Shown here: one piece after another, positions 7,423-17,513 of the stretch | Layout: every line of letters starts with the position of its first letter | How positions within the stretch are numbered: the stretch's first letter is position 1 | DNA from: Comamonas composti DSM 21721 | GTDB taxonomy: Bacteria; Pseudomonadota; Gammaproteobacteria; Burkholderiales; Burkholderiaceae_C | Reading direction: 5' to 3' | DNA: 64,000 nt | Assembly (NCBI RefSeq): GCF_000429845.1 | Contig: NZ_KE386972.1 | Span: forward strand, 1 to 64,000 | Translations under genes and position numbers: made by a program | Notes under the pieces: generated by a model | What the model was told of the DNA's origin: nothing | Database searches by the model: none | The model's input: the letters and a program-made list of their open reading frames with translations, nothing else

Positions 7423-7525
7423 GCCAGAGACATCCAGGGCAAGGGCGGCCCCGCAGCCAGGGTGTCCTCCCTCTTCCGCCAAGCGAGAGAGGGGGCGTTG
7501 CACAGCCTCAGGGGGTGCATATTCA
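7423..7525. repeat. GC-rich 3'-end repeat, family 2 (copy B)
   Basis: Diverged relative of 6735-6838: GACATCCAGGGCAAGGGC, GCCCCGCAGCCAGGGTGTCC and CCTCAGGGGGTGCA. On the minus strand CACCCCCTGAGG begins within ten bases of the leuS stop. The CCTCTCT/AGAGAGG pair can form a hairpin. Confidence 0.6.
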
Positions 7526-10231
7526 AATCACCACATTCACCAGACGCCCGGGCACCACCACCACCTTCTTGGGCGCGGCGCCATTGGCAAACTTCTGGAA
7601 GTCTTCGTTGGCCAGGGCCGCAGCTTCGATCTGCGCCTTGTCGGCCTGGGCCGGCACGCGGATGGAGCCGCGCAGCTTGCCGTTGACCTGCAGCATCAGC
7701 TCCAGCTCGTCCTGCACCAGGGCCGATGCGTCCACCTGCGGCCAGGCCGCATCCAGCAGATCGCCCTGCTTGTTGGCGTAACCCAGCTCGCTCCACAGCA
7801 CGTGGGCCAGGTGGGGCGTGGCGGGGTAGAGCACGCGCAGCAAGATGCCAAAGCCTTCGATGGCGGCGATCTGGCCGTCGGCCGTGTCCGTGGCCTTGAA
7901 GGCCTCCAGCGCGTTGATCATCTTCATCGCGCCGGACACCACGGTGTTGTACTGCATGCGCTGGTAGTCGTATTCCACCTGCTTGAGCACGGTGTGAATC
8001 TCCAGGCGCAGCGCCTTGGCGTCCTTGCCGAACTGCACCTGCGACAAGTCGGTCAGGCCGTTGGTGGCGGCGCTGGCGGCTTCATAGTCCAGCGTCAGCA
8101 GCTTGCTGCCGAAGTTGTAGACGCGGCGCAGGAAACGGTAGCTGCCTTCCACGGCGGCGTCGTTCCACTCCAGCGTCAGCTCGGGTGGCGAAGTGAACAT
8201 GGTGTACAGGCGCGCCGTGTCGGCGCCGTACCTGCCGATCAGCTCCTGCGGATCGACGCCGTTGTTCTTGGACTTGGACATGGTGCCCACGCCCTCGTAG
8301 TCGATGGCTGTGCCCACGGGCAGCATGCCGTCGGCGCTGTCCACTTCGACCTTGAGCCTGGCACCGATGATCTTGCCCGTCTCGTCCAGCACATGCTCCA
8401 CATCCTTGGGCCAGAAATATTCCTTGGCGCCCTTGGCCGTGCGGCGGCTGTAGATGTGGTTGAGCACCATGCCTTGCGTGAGCAGCTTGGAGAAGGGCTC
8501 GTCCGCCTTGACCAGGCCCAGATCGCGCATGACCTTGGTCCAGAAGCGCGCGTACAGCAGGTGGAGAATCGCGTGCTCGATGCCGCCGATGTACTGGTCC
8601 ATGGGCATCCAGTAATTGGCTGCGTCCTGGCCCACCATTTGCTCGCTGTTCTTGGCGTCGCAATAGCGCATGAAATACCAGGACGAGTCCACAAAGGTGT
8701 CCATGGTGTCGGTCTCGCGGCGCGCGGCCTTGCCGCAGCAGGGGCAGACCACGCCGGCGTGGAATTCCTCGCTCTTGACCAGGGGGTTGCCCGAGCCGTC
8801 CGGCACCAGGCCTTCGGGCAGCACCACGGGCAGGTCTTTTTCCGGCACGGGCTGGGGGCCGCAGTCCTCGCAATGGATGATGGGGATGGGCGTGCCCCAG
8901 TAGCGCTGGCGGCTCACACCCCAGTCGCGCAGACGCCAGGTGGTTTTCTTCTCGCCCAGGCCCTTGGCGGCGACCAGCTCGGCCACTTTGTCCACCGCCT
9001 GCACATGGTTCAGGCCGTCGAGCACGCCCGAGTTCACGCACACGCATTTTTGCTTGTCGCCATACCACTCGGCCCAGGCGTCGGTGCTGAAGGTCTCGCC
9101 CGCGACCGCCACGACTTGCTGAATCGGCAGGCCGTACTTCTTGGCAAACGCAAAGTCGCGCTCGTCATGGGCGGGCACGCCCATCACGGCGCCGTCGCCA
9201 TAGCTCATCAGCACATAGTTGCCCACCCAGACTTCGACCTGCTTGCCGGTGAGGGGATGGGTGACGAACAGGCCCGTGGGCATGCCCTCTTTTTCCTTCA
9301 GTGCCAGCTCGGCCTCGGTGGTGCCGCCTTTTTTGCATTCTTCAATGAAGGCAGCCAGCTTGGCATTGGTGACGGCAGCGTGGGCGGCCAGCGGGTGCTC
9401 GGGGGCCACGGCGCAGAAGGTCACGCCCATGATGGTGTCGGCACGCGTGGTGAAGACGAACATCTTGCCGTCCTGGATCAGCTCGCCATCGGCATTGCGG
9501 ATGTCGTGGGTAAAGGCAAAGCGCACGCCGGCGCTCTTGCCAATCCAGTTCTCCTGCATCAGCCGCACCTTGTCGGGCCAGCCGTTCAAGGTCGCTTGCT
9601 CACCGCCGACCTGCACATGGTCCAGCAGCTCCTGGGCATAGTTGGTGATGGCTAGGTAGTAGCCGGGGATCTCGCGCTTTTCCACGGGCGCGCCGGTGCG
9701 CCAGCCACGGCCGTCGATGACCTGCTCGTTGGCCAGCACGGTCTGGTCCACCGGGTCCCAGTTGACGACCTGGGTCTTGCGGTAGGCAATGCCTTTTTCC
9801 AGCATCTTCAGGAACAGCCACTGGTTCCACTTGTAGTAGTCGGGGTCGCAGGTGGCGAACTCGCGGCTCCAGTCGATGGCCAGGCCCATGGCCTGCATCT
9901 GGCCCTTCATGTAGGCGATGTTGTCGTAGGTCCACTTCGCCGGCGGCACCTTGTTCTTCAGTGCCGCGTTCTCGGCCGGCAGGCCGAAGGCGTCCCAGCC
10001 CATGGGCATCAAGACGTTAAAGCCCTTCATGCGCAGCTGGCGCGTGAGCATGTCGTTGATGGTGTAGTTGCGCACATGGCCCATGTGCAGCTTGCCGCTG
10101 GGGTAGGGCAGCATGGAGCAGGCGTAGAACTTGGGCTTGGACTGGTCCTCGGTCACGCGGTAGGCGTCCTGGGCATTCCAGTGGTCTTGCGCAGCGCGCT
10201 CGACCTCGATGTGGTTGTATTTCTCTTGCAT
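7523..10231 (-). CDS. leuS: Leucine--tRNA ligase
   Basis: A class Ia aminoacyl-tRNA synthetase charging tRNA-Leu. I start it at ATG 10231 ([18 protein letters not shown]), which matches the family; a further 16 codons upstream are open but look non-coding. That gives 902 residues. The HIGH motif is HMGH at about residues 49-52 after PYPSGKL, the KMSKS loop is TMSKS at about 650-654, and the editing domain carries the [21 protein letters not shown] region in two blocks. The C-terminus [15 protein letters not shown] is typical of LeuRS. It is followed on the same strand by lptE and holA. Confidence 0.97.
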   Translation of the reverse strand: MQEKYNHIEVERAAQDHWNAQDAYRVTEDQSKPKFYACSMLPYPSGKLHMGHVRNYTINDMLTRQLRMKGFNVLMPMGWDAFGLPAENAALKNKVPPAKWTYDNIAYMKGQMQAMGLAIDWSREFATCDPDYYKWNQWLFLKMLEKGIAYRKTQVVNWDPVDQTVLANEQVIDGRGWRTGAPVEKREIPGYYLAITNYAQELLDHVQVGGEQATLNGWPDKVRLMQENWIGKSAGVRFAFTHDIRNADGELIQDGKMFVFTTRADTIMGVTFCAVAPEHPLAAHAAVTNAKLAAFIEECKKGGTTEAELALKEKEGMPTGLFVTHPLTGKQVEVWVGNYVLMSYGDGAVMGVPAHDERDFAFAKKYGLPIQQVVAVAGETFSTDAWAEWYGDKQKCVCVNSGVLDGLNHVQAVDKVAELVAAKGLGEKKTTWRLRDWGVSRQRYWGTPIPIIHCEDCGPQPVPEKDLPVVLPEGLVPDGSGNPLVKSEEFHAGVVCPCCGKAARRETDTMDTFVDSSWYFMRYCDAKNSEQMVGQDAANYWMPMDQYIGGIEHAILHLLYARFWTKVMRDLGLVKADEPFSKLLTQGMVLNHIYSRRTAKGAKEYFWPKDVEHVLDETGKIIGARLKVEVDSADGMLPVGTAIDYEGVGTMSKSKNNGVDPQELIGRYGADTARLYTMFTSPPELTLEWNDAAVEGSYRFLRRVYNFGSKLLTLDYEAASAATNGLTDLSQVQFGKDAKALRLEIHTVLKQVEYDYQRMQYNTVVSGAMKMINALEAFKATDTADGQIAAIEGFGILLRVLYPATPHLAHVLWSELGYANKQGDLLDAAWPQVDASALVQDELELMLQVNGKLRGSIRVPAQADKAQIEAAALANEDFQKFANGAAPKKVVVVPGRLVNVVI

Positions 10232-10565
10232 GTTGCGGCGGCCCCCTGGGGCCGGACATAGGTGGATGGCCGGATTCAACCGGCGATTTTAGGCCCCAGG
10301 CCCGAATCCGTACGTGCGGGGCCACAAGCCCGCAGCCCTGGCTCCAGCATGCCCCCGGCCGGACTTGCCCCGACGCGCCGCTGGGAAAAGCCGGTTTTGC
10401 TTATGCTTGGGGCTGTCTTTGGCGCCACGCGCCCGCCTCCCCCCATCGCCGACCCAGGCTTGCGCAGGGAGACTGCCCGCTTTACAGGCCATGGAACACA
10501 TGGGCTGCGGTTGCGACGCGATGCAACCGGCGCCTTGCTCAAACCCCACCCTCAGGAGTCGTTTC

Positions 10566-11795
10566 TTGCTGAACTGGTCTTTGATTTCCGATTGGGAACC
10601 TTGGATGCAAACCTTGACCGCGCTGTGCGCCCTGGCCTTGCTGGCCTTTGCCACAGGCTTTGTGGCGCGATGGCTGCTGCTGCGCGTGGTCCAGCGCCTG
10701 CGCTCGGTCCAGACCGCCAACTGGGCGCGCATGATGCTGCACGAAGAGGTGCTCAAGCGCCTGGCCAAGGCCACGCCCTCGCTCATGGTGCAGTTGGGCG
10801 TGCAGACCATTCCCTACCTGCAGCCCCAGTGGAGGACGCTGATCGGCAACCTCGCGGTCTCGTTCACGATCTACCACTTCGCACGCGTGATCGGCACCCT
10901 GCTCGATGCCATGAACCAGGCCCACGAGCGCGAGGAAGCGCGCAAGGCCACGCAGACCCGCTCCATCAAGAGCTATGTGCAGCTGGGCAAGCTGCTGGTC
11001 TACATGCTGGCCACGGTGCTCATCGTGGCCACGCTGGTGGACCGCTCGCCGCTGCTGCTGCTCTCGGGACTGGGCGCAGCTTCGGCCGTTCTCATGCTGG
11101 TCTTCAAGGACACCATCATGTCCTTCGTGGCCGGCGTGCTGCTGGGCAGCAACGACATGCTGCGCGTGGGCGACTGGATAGAGATGCCCCAGGTCGGCGC
11201 CGATGGCTTCGTGATCGACATCGCCCTGCACACCGTCAAGGTGCAGAACTGGGACAAGACCATCACCACGGTGCCCACCTGGCGCCTGATGAGCGACAGC
11301 TACAAGAACTGGCGCGGCATGTTCGAGTCCGGCGGACGCCGCATACGCCGCGCCATGAGCATCGATGCCCACAGCATCCACCTGCTGACCCCGGCCGAGT
11401 ACCAGCGGCTCGCATCGCTGGAGCTGCTGCAGAACTACTGGAACAGCAGCCTGCATGGCGCCGACCCGCGCCAGGCCAGCAATCTCGCGGCCTTCAAGGC
11501 CTATGTCCAGGCCTATCTCGTGGCCCACCCCGGCATCCACAAGGCGCCCAACATGTTCATGCTGGTGCGCACCATGGAGCCCACCGCCATGGGCGTGCCG
11601 CTGGAAATTTACTGCTACACCGCAACCACGGTCTGGGTCGAGTACGAGGCCATACAGGGCCAGGTCTTCGATCACCTGATCAGCATGCTGCCCGAGTTCG
11701 GCCTGTGCCTGTACCAGCGCTCCTCGGACTACAACCAGCACTACCCGGCACCGTCCTATGCAGAGCGTTACAAACAGCTCGAAGCCAATGAATAA
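10566..11795 (+). CDS. MscS-family mechanosensitive channel, YbdG-like
   Basis: About 409 residues, close to E. coli YbdG. I choose TTG at 10566 (LLNWSLISDWEPWMQTLTAL) because AGGAG lies at 10554-10558, seven bases upstream; the open frame before it is GC-rich and lacks protein-like sequence. Hydrophobic segments near the start (LTALCALALLAFATGFV), LLVYMLATVLIVATLV and LLLLSGLGAASAVLMLVF lead into the MscS pore and beta domain (KDTIMSFVAGVLL, DMLRVGDWIEMPQVGADG, TVPTWRLMSDSYKNW). It would open under membrane tension to release solutes during osmotic downshock. It is transcribed away from leuS. Its stop is the first base of a dispersed repeat. Confidence 0.85.
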   Translation: MLNWSLISDWEPWMQTLTALCALALLAFATGFVARWLLLRVVQRLRSVQTANWARMMLHEEVLKRLAKATPSLMVQLGVQTIPYLQPQWRTLIGNLAVSFTIYHFARVIGTLLDAMNQAHEREEARKATQTRSIKSYVQLGKLLVYMLATVLIVATLVDRSPLLLLSGLGAASAVLMLVFKDTIMSFVAGVLLGSNDMLRVGDWIEMPQVGADGFVIDIALHTVKVQNWDKTITTVPTWRLMSDSYKNWRGMFESGGRRIRRAMSIDAHSIHLLTPAEYQRLASLELLQNYWNSSLHGADPRQASNLAAFKAYVQAYLVAHPGIHKAPNMFMLVRTMEPTAMGVPLEIYCYTATTVWVEYEAIQGQVFDHLISMLPEFGLCLYQRSSDYNQHYPAPSYAERYKQLEANE

Positions 11796-11880
11796 GTGAG
11801 CTGGTAGCGCTTGCTCTCACTTGATTTCAGCAATAAATGCATCTGAAAACCAATGATGACAAGCGCTAGCAGCTATTCTT
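11796..11880. repeat. Dispersed intergenic repeat, family 1 (full copy)
   Basis: Left arm GAGCTGGTAGCGCTTG, right arm CAAGCGCTAGCAGCTATTC, about 45 bases apart with CTTGATTTCA between. It fills the gap between two convergent genes and overlaps the end of the minus-strand one, whose TAG stop (11873-11875) is inside the right arm. A transcript from either strand could fold into a long stem. Confidence 0.8.
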
Positions 11881-13528
11881 TTTTCATCTCCACGGGAATC
11901 GGCCGCCCCTGGTCGTCGGCCAGGCCCACCAGCAGCGCGCGCCCGTCGGGCAGGGCCCGGAAGTCGCCATAGCGCGCCTGCTCGAAGCGCTGGCCCTGGC
12001 CCTCGGGAAAGAAATAGGCATCGGTGACCAGCACCCAGCCGCCCTTGAGGCGCTTGAGCGGCAGCAGGATCTCGCCCGCTCCCAAGGCCTTGCCGGACCT
12101 GGCCAGGCGCAGCACCGTAGCCACGCCCTTGTCGTCCAGGCTGGCCACCACCTGGGCCGTGGCCGCCAGACCCTGCTCGTCCAGCGCCTGCACGATGGCC
12201 GAAGGCAGATCGAAGCGCAGACTCATATAGTCGCCCTGCATCAGGGAGCGCGGATCCACGGGCACCAGTGGCATCAGAATCGGCTGGCCCTTGGCGACCA
12301 CCGCCTCCTTGCCTGCCACGTCCCAGTTCACCAGGCCGAAAACCAGCACGGAGCCAAGCAGCAGTCCTGCGAGCACATGGCGCTGGCGGGTCGCAGGCCC
12401 GGCAGCGAAGACCGGCTCCCCGGCGGCGGGCCGCATCCAGACCCGCGTCAGGCCCAGCCCCAGCAGCAAGGCCCCGCCCAGCAGAGCCAGGCCCAGGCCC
12501 TTGTAGGCCAGCGGCCAGCTCAAGAGATAGTAGAACTGCCCCAGCTGCCACAGAGCGCCGAGCGCACAGAGCACCAGAATGCGCCAGCGCGCGCCGACGG
12601 CGGCCACGGCCGCAACCGCCGCCAGCACGGCCATGGAGGGACTGAACCAGGCGCAGACCGCGAGCGCCAGGCCCGCCAGGACCAGCAAGGCCTGGGCTTG
12701 GGGCTCCAGCCTCGCGGTCTTGCGCCAGCGCCACAGCAGCCCGGCCAGCACGCCCAGGGTCAGCAGGGCCGAGGTCGCCTGCCAGAACGACCTGGACCCC
12801 ACGGCATGCCAATCCTCTGCCAAGCTCAGCAAGACTGCGGACTTGCCCCAGCCGGCCATCACCGAAGCCACCAGACCGACGACAGCCGCATCGGCAAACA
12901 CCGCCCAGCCGACAGCGCCCGGCCTTTGCAGCACCCCGGGCTCGCGCATGATCCACACGCCCCAGGCCAGGGCCAGGATCAGGCCCGTCGGGTGCAGCGG
13001 GGCCAGCAGCATGAACTTGCCCGCAGCCGCCAGCAGGCCCGCATACAAAGCCGCGCCGAAGACCACTCCCAGGATCTGCCGCACCCACAGCGCCGCCGTC
13101 ATGGACGCCGCCAGCAGCTGGACCAGGGCGACCAGGCCGCAGATCACCGTCAGACCGAGCATTTCATGGCGCACCCAGTCGCCAATGCGTATGCCCACCA
13201 GAATCTGGCCCGCCCCCAGGAATACCAGGGCCAGGCACAGCACGAAGATCGGCGCCTCCCCCCTGAGCATGGCCGCTGCCCCGGCAATCATCAGGGTCCC
13301 GAGCACAACCCCTCCCAGGCCCTGGGTCAGCAAGCGCTCCATGCCCAGGCCCAGAAAGAGCAGCCCCAGCAGCAGGGCCGAGCAGACCACGGCACCCAGC
13401 ATGGCCAGAACGATCACGAACACCGAAGGCTCGTCCGCCGCTGCCGCATCTGCCTCGGCATCGCCTTGCACCAGGCCACGGCTGCGCGCGGCCTCCCACC
13501 AGACAGGCGTATGGGAAAAGAACTTCAT
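11873..13528 (-). CDS. DUF4401/GDYXXLXY membrane protein
   Basis: A 551-residue integral membrane protein. A short cytosolic start is followed by about a dozen hydrophobic helices (DUF4401-like region, residues about 35-370). After another helix near 390 (LAGLLLGSVLVFGLVNW) comes a soluble C-terminal domain with PRSLMQGDYMSLRF, the signature that gives the GDYXXLXY family its name, here GDYMSLRF. The molecular role is unknown; such genes usually lie with a DUF2157 partner. That partner is directly upstream, overlapping by four bases (ATGA), so the two are translationally coupled. The stop codon lies within a dispersed repeat. Confidence 0.85.
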   Translation of the reverse strand: MKFFSHTPVWWEAARSRGLVQGDAEADAAAADEPSVFVIVLAMLGAVVCSALLLGLLFLGLGMERLLTQGLGGVVLGTLMIAGAAAMLRGEAPIFVLCLALVFLGAGQILVGIRIGDWVRHEMLGLTVICGLVALVQLLAASMTAALWVRQILGVVFGAALYAGLLAAAGKFMLLAPLHPTGLILALAWGVWIMREPGVLQRPGAVGWAVFADAAVVGLVASVMAGWGKSAVLLSLAEDWHAVGSRSFWQATSALLTLGVLAGLLWRWRKTARLEPQAQALLVLAGLALAVCAWFSPSMAVLAAVAAVAAVGARWRILVLCALGALWQLGQFYYLLSWPLAYKGLGLALLGGALLLGLGLTRVWMRPAAGEPVFAAGPATRQRHVLAGLLLGSVLVFGLVNWDVAGKEAVVAKGQPILMPLVPVDPRSLMQGDYMSLRFDLPSAIVQALDEQGLAATAQVVASLDDKGVATVLRLARSGKALGAGEILLPLKRLKGGWVLVTDAYFFPEGQGQRFEQARYGDFRALPDGRALLVGLADDQGRPIPVEMKKE

Positions 13529-14520
13529 GCGGCCTCCTCTTTTTCACGCGCCCAGGCCTGGGCACGCATGCGCCGCTGGGCGGCCAGCAAACCCGTGACC
13601 GAGGCCCACAGGCCGGCCAGACCCAGCATCAGGCAGAGAAACAGCGCTCCCGCGACATCGTGGAACTCGATCACACGCAGCAAGGCGCTCATGGCCAGCA
13701 CATTCGCGGCCAGGGTAGCAAGACACAGGCTGGGAAAATCCTGCAGGCGGCTTTGCAACGACAGATAGGCCGTGCCCGCCGTCAGCGCACAGGCCATGGC
13801 GAACACCACAAAGCCCCGGGCCTCATGGAACCAGTGGCTGACGCCGTAGGTACACCAGATCATGAGCACCAGCGCCAGACCCAGGCGATGCGAGATGCGC
13901 CCCAGCCCCCGGGCGCAGGCAATCCCCCGCAGGCGCGAGACCAGCCAGGGCACCAGGGCCAGGCCCAGCCACAGCAGCATTTGCGGCACCACGACCGACA
14001 GCGGCTCGGGGTCGGAGAGCAGCAGATCCAGCCCATGGATACGGCCCTGCCAGCTGGCCAAGCCCATGGCGCCCACGAGCATCCACAAAGTCCACAGCAG
14101 ATCGCTGCGCGCGATCAGCGTCCAGAGCAGCGACAGCGCGGCCCAGGTCGCAAACAGCTGCCAGGCATCGGCGCCGGTCTGGTAGGTCTGGCCCACAAAG
14201 GCCAGCAAGCCGCCCAGCACCAGATGCGCGCACAGCAGCGCCGCCAGACGCGCGCGCGGCCACAGGCAGGCGGCGGCAATGCTCAACGCCAGGGCGGCCT
14301 CGATCAGCCCCAGCTTGAACATGCGCGTCTGCTCCTGCCAATTGGCGGCAATCCAGAAAATCAGCCCCGAGGCCAGCAACAGCCCGGCCACCAGCAGCAG
14401 GCCCCAGCGCAGCCGGTGCGCGAGGGCGGCAGGCTCGCCGGGCGAAGTCGCCAGCGCGTAGAGTTGGCGGGCATCTGCCGCATCCAGCCCTGCAGCGGCC
14501 TTGTACAAGCTTTGATCCAT
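13525..14520 (-). CDS. DUF2157 membrane protein
   Basis: ATG at 14520 (MDQSLYKAAAGLDAADARQL) has GAGGAG about nine bases upstream and gives 331 residues; the frame is open further upstream without support. A short soluble head (residues 1-45) carries the DUF2157 motif region, then about ten hydrophobic helices follow, including LRWGLLLVAGLLLASGLIFW and ending near FLCLMLGLAGLWASVTGLL. Function is unknown. It overlaps the GDYXXLXY gene by ATGA and almost certainly forms a complex or pathway with it. Confidence 0.85.
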   Translation of the reverse strand: MDQSLYKAAAGLDAADARQLYALATSPGEPAALAHRLRWGLLLVAGLLLASGLIFWIAANWQEQTRMFKLGLIEAALALSIAAACLWPRARLAALLCAHLVLGGLLAFVGQTYQTGADAWQLFATWAALSLLWTLIARSDLLWTLWMLVGAMGLASWQGRIHGLDLLLSDPEPLSVVVPQMLLWLGLALVPWLVSRLRGIACARGLGRISHRLGLALVLMIWCTYGVSHWFHEARGFVVFAMACALTAGTAYLSLQSRLQDFPSLCLATLAANVLAMSALLRVIEFHDVAGALFLCLMLGLAGLWASVTGLLAAQRRMRAQAWAREKEEAA

Positions 14521-14702
14521 TGAAATCAGCTCCTCTCTGCGCGCATGCCTTGAGTGCATGCGCAATACCGGCGCACTGTAACAAGGCCCGCCACCCACCG
14601 GCAGGCCGCATCGGGCAAGTATTGTCAGGAGATACGCAAGGCACTGCAGCACCGCACCCGGCGCTCAGGCCGTGCTCACGTTCTCAGAGCGTGTTCACGA
14701 TC

Positions 14703-15134
14703 TCAGGGCTTTTCGGGCTCGGTCACAAAGGCGATGCGCGTCAGCCCCGCGGCATGGGCCCAGCCCATGAGCTCGACCACCCGGCCATAGGCGAGCCGGG
14801 TATCGGCGCGCAACTGGATCTCGGCGTCCGCATCGCTGCGACTCAACTGCTCGAACCTGTGCTTCAGGCCCTGCTCGTCCACAACCTGGCCTTGCAGCCG
14901 GATCTCGCCCCCGGCATCGATCTCGACCAGCAGTGCATGCGCACCACCCGCCTGGCTCTGGGCTTTGGCGCCCTCGGCCCTGGGCAGCTGCAGCCGCAGG
15001 CTGGCTGCGAGCATGGGCGCAGCCAGAATGAAGATCACCACCAGCACCAGCATCACGTCGACCAGGGGTGTGACGTTGATTGCATGCAGAGGCTGATGCC
15101 CCCTGCCCTGGTTGCCGAACCGTCCGAATGCCAT
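14703..15134 (-). CDS. exbD: ExbD/TolR family energy-transducer subunit
   Basis: A 143-residue protein with a cytosolic start, one membrane helix (INVTPLVDVMLVLVVIFILAA split around residue 30) and a periplasmic domain. The PLVDVMLVL stretch contains the conserved Asp that carries protons in ExbD and TolR. It lies 20 bases downstream of exbB. With ExbB it would power a TonB-type transporter system; no tonB or receptor is in the window. Adjacency to fur two genes away fits iron-linked energy transduction, but TolQR function cannot be excluded on sequence alone. Confidence 0.85.
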   Translation of the reverse strand: MAFGRFGNQGRGHQPLHAINVTPLVDVMLVLVVIFILAAPMLAASLRLQLPRAEGAKAQSQAGGAHALLVEIDAGGEIRLQGQVVDEQGLKHRFEQLSRSDADAEIQLRADTRLAYGRVVELMGWAHAAGLTRIAFVTEPEKP

Positions 15135-15154
15135 GGCCTGGGCTGCGCCTGCGA

Positions 15155-15832
15155 CTAGGGCGCCGGCGAGGCGGCCTCGGCGCTGCCGAACATGGCCTGC
15201 AGATCATGGGCAAAGCCCTCAAGCAGGGCTTCGAGCTCGGCCGCAGAGCGCCCGAACAGGTTGTAGGCCAGCACGGCAGGCAGGGCCACGGCCAGGCCGG
15301 CTGCCGTCATGACCAGGGATTCGCCCACGGGCCCGGCCAGTTGCTCGATGCCGACCGGACCGCTGCCCGCGAGCTGGGCCAGCGCCTGGTGTATGCCCCA
15401 GACCGTGCCCAGCAGGCCCACAAAGGGCGCCGTGGCGCCCACGGTAGCCAGCAGGGTCTGGCCCCACTGGATCTGGCGGCTCGCACGGCCCAGCCCTTCG
15501 CGCAGGCCGCGCGTCAGCCGGGCAGACAGCGCGCCCTGCCCGGCCAGGGCTTCGGTGGTCGTGGCAGCCAGCGCCGCATCCACGGCCTGGACCAGCGGCA
15601 TGACCAGCTCCTGCCGGTCCCAGGCCCTGGCCTGCTCCGCAGCCTGGGCCCTGTCGGGCGCCTGCCAGAAAGCGGCAATCGCCTGGGGCAGGCTGCGCCG
15701 CCCCTGAAGCAGCAGCCAGAACCTGGACAGCATGACCACCCAGCTGGCCAGCGACAGCAGCAGCAGCAGGGCCGCCGTGGCACGTGCGACGGCATCCGCC
15801 TGCGAGAACCAGTGCCAGAGTTCGCCGCCCAT
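15155..15832 (-). CDS. exbB: ExbB/TolQ family proton-channel subunit
   Basis: A 225-residue protein with three membrane helices: near residues 17-40 (TAALLLLLSLASWVVMLSRF), about 125-150 (LLATVGATAPFVGLLGTVWG) and about 165-190 (GESLVMTAAGLAVALPAVLA). The TAPFVGLLGTVWG and GLAVALPAVLAYN motifs are diagnostic of MotA/TolQ/ExbB channels. It partners ExbD 20 bases downstream. It starts 15 bases after the stop of dapB on the same strand, so co-transcription with dapB and bamE is likely. Confidence 0.9.
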   Translation of the reverse strand: MGGELWHWFSQADAVARATAALLLLLSLASWVVMLSRFWLLLQGRRSLPQAIAAFWQAPDRAQAAEQARAWDRQELVMPLVQAVDAALAATTTEALAGQGALSARLTRGLREGLGRASRQIQWGQTLLATVGATAPFVGLLGTVWGIHQALAQLAGSGPVGIEQLAGPVGESLVMTAAGLAVALPAVLAYNLFGRSAAELEALLEGFAHDLQAMFGSAEAASPAP

Positions 15833-15847
15833 GCTGCATGGCTCCGA

Positions 15848-16690
15848 TCAGTTCAGGCCCAGCACGTCATACATGTCGTATTGCCCCGTGCTCTTGTCGG
15901 CCAGGAAGCGCACGGCACGCAGGCTGCCCTGGGCATAGCCCGCGCGGCTGCTGGATTTGTGCGAGATCTCGATGCGCTCGCCCGTGCCTGCGAACAGCAC
16001 CGTATGGTCGCCCACGATGTCTCCGCCGCGCACCGTGGCAAAGCCGATGGTGTCGGCCTTGCGCTCGCCCGTATCGCCGTAGCGCTCATAGACCGCACGG
16101 TCCGCAAGCCGGGTGCCCTGGGCTTCAGCAATGACTTCGCCCATCTTGAGCGCCGTACCCGAAGGCGCATCCACCTTGTGCTTGTGGTGGGCTTCGACGA
16201 TCTCGATGTCATAGCCTTCGCGCAAGGCCTTGGCCGCCATCTCCAGCAGCTTGAAGGTTACGTTCACGCCCACGCTCATGTTGGGCGACAGGATGAGCGC
16301 CGTCTTGTCCGCATGGACGGCGATGCGGGCTTTTTGCTCCTCGGAAAAGCCCGTGGTGCCGATCACCACCTTCACGCCCAGCTCGGCCGCCACGGCCAGA
16401 TGGGCCAGCGTGCCTTCGGGACGCGTGAAATCGATCAGAAAGTCGGCCTTGGACAGGGCCGAGCGCAGGTCGCTCTCGATCTGGAGCCCGCTGGGCTGGC
16501 CCAGAAAGGCCGAGGGGTCACTGCCCAGCGCAGCACTGCCCTCATGGTCCAGGGCAGCAGTCAGAGCGCAGTCCGGACTTTGCAGTATGGCCTCGATCAG
16601 CATGCGTCCCATGCGCCCCGAGGCACCGGCCACGGCCACGCGCAAAGGCTGCTGGTTGCTGGAAGAAGAGGAAGGGGAGATGACTGTCAT
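15848..16690 (-). CDS. dapB: 4-hydroxy-tetrahydrodipicolinate reductase
   Basis: Catalyses the NAD(P)H reduction step of lysine and diaminopimelate synthesis in the cytosol. With ATG at 16690 ([20 protein letters not shown]) it has 280 residues; a longer frame upstream lacks support. The nucleotide-binding GASGRMGRM lies at residues 22-30, the catalytic [16 protein letters not shown] segment near 160, and GTTGF near 110. The serine-rich start before the Rossmann strand is a little longer than in E. coli. It lies between bamE and exbB on the same strand. Confidence 0.96.
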   Translation of the reverse strand: MTVISPSSSSSNQQPLRVAVAGASGRMGRMLIEAILQSPDCALTAALDHEGSAALGSDPSAFLGQPSGLQIESDLRSALSKADFLIDFTRPEGTLAHLAVAAELGVKVVIGTTGFSEEQKARIAVHADKTALILSPNMSVGVNVTFKLLEMAAKALREGYDIEIVEAHHKHKVDAPSGTALKMGEVIAEAQGTRLADRAVYERYGDTGERKADTIGFATVRGGDIVGDHTVLFAGTGERIEISHKSSSRAGYAQGSLRAVRFLADKSTGQYDMYDVLGLN

Positions 16691-16813
16691 ATCAAGAGGC
16701 AGGGCAAAAACCGGATGGGTTGCAAGGTGAAATTCCGCGCGGGCGGCCAACTAGCAACCTGCTGGCGGACGCCAGACTTGTCTCAGGCCATGGGCCTAGG
16801 CTGCGCGTCCTGC

Positions 16814-17371
16814 CTAGTAGGCTCCGGACTCCAGCGGGGGATAGCTGGTCGCCGCTGGAGGCGGCTCGGGCTGCGCCAGCTCTTCGGGCTGGGGGGCGGG
16901 AAAGCGGGAGAGCTGGGCATCGGTGGCTTCGAGCACCGGCACCTTGCCCTGGCTTTTCTTGGAGCCCAGGCTGGCCACGAACTCGGCTTCGGAAGGCATT
17001 TCATCGCCTTCGGAGCGCGTGAACAAATCGCCCTCGAAGAACACCGTGAGCTTGCGCACCTGGGGCTCCAGACCTGCGCGCTTGATGGTGAATATGTATT
17101 CCCAGCGGTCGCCATGGAACACACTGGTCACCAGGGGCGTGCCCAGAATATCGCGCACCTGCTGGCGGCTCATGTTCGGCTGCAAGGCCTCGACCTGCTC
17201 GCTCGAGACGAAGTTGCCCTGCACCACCTCCACCTTGTAGGGAGTGACCATGGAGGCAACATTGTGGGCCGCGCCATTGAGACTGCTGCAGCCCGCCAGC
17301 GCTGCAGTGACCAGGATCGGCAAGGCAAGGGCTACACGGCAACGAGCTTGAATATGCATGGGTACTGGCAT
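16814..17371 (-). CDS. bamE: Outer-membrane protein assembly factor BamE
   Basis: A lipoprotein of about 185 residues: signal peptide with LPILVTAALAGC (Cys28 from ATG 17371, or Cys24 from ATG 17359; neither start has a strong ribosome site). The mature part has the SmpA/OmlA fold motifs VVQGNFVSSEQVEALQPNMS and RQQVRDILGTPLV, then HGDRWEYIFTI. BamE stabilises the BAM complex that inserts beta-barrels. The Pro-rich C-terminal tail (about 30 residues) is longer than in E. coli. It is divergent from fur, a pairing conserved in many proteobacteria. Confidence 0.92.
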   Translation of the reverse strand: MPVPMHIQARCRVALALPILVTAALAGCSSLNGAAHNVASMVTPYKVEVVQGNFVSSEQVEALQPNMSRQQVRDILGTPLVTSVFHGDRWEYIFTIKRAGLEPQVRKLTVFFEGDLFTRSEGDEMPSEAEFVASLGSKKSQGKVPVLEATDAQLSRFPAPQPEELAQPEPPPAATSYPPLESGAY

Positions 17372-17513
17372 AAGGATATGATCTGAGCCATTGTAGCGGC
17401 TGGTCCCGAGGGCTCCCGATGATTCCACGACCCCGGCGCCAGGGCCATTTGTCAGCCACCCGGCAGCTGTCATCGGAGCTGCACCGGCATACGGCACCTC
17501 AAGAGACCCTGAC

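Noticed and set aside
7802..9655. A 617-codon open frame antisense to leuS
   Set aside because: It lies wholly opposite leuS in the third-position-GC pattern typical of shadows in high-GC DNA; it is rich in Gly, His and Ala with no domain.
12377..13768. Long open frame opposite the GDYXXLXY and DUF2157 genes
   Set aside because: Composition is Gln/Arg/Pro/His-rich and it matches the mirror of well supported membrane proteins.
15080..17386. A 768-codon open frame opposite exbB, dapB and bamE
   Set aside because: It spans three clearly coding minus-strand genes and shows only shadow composition.
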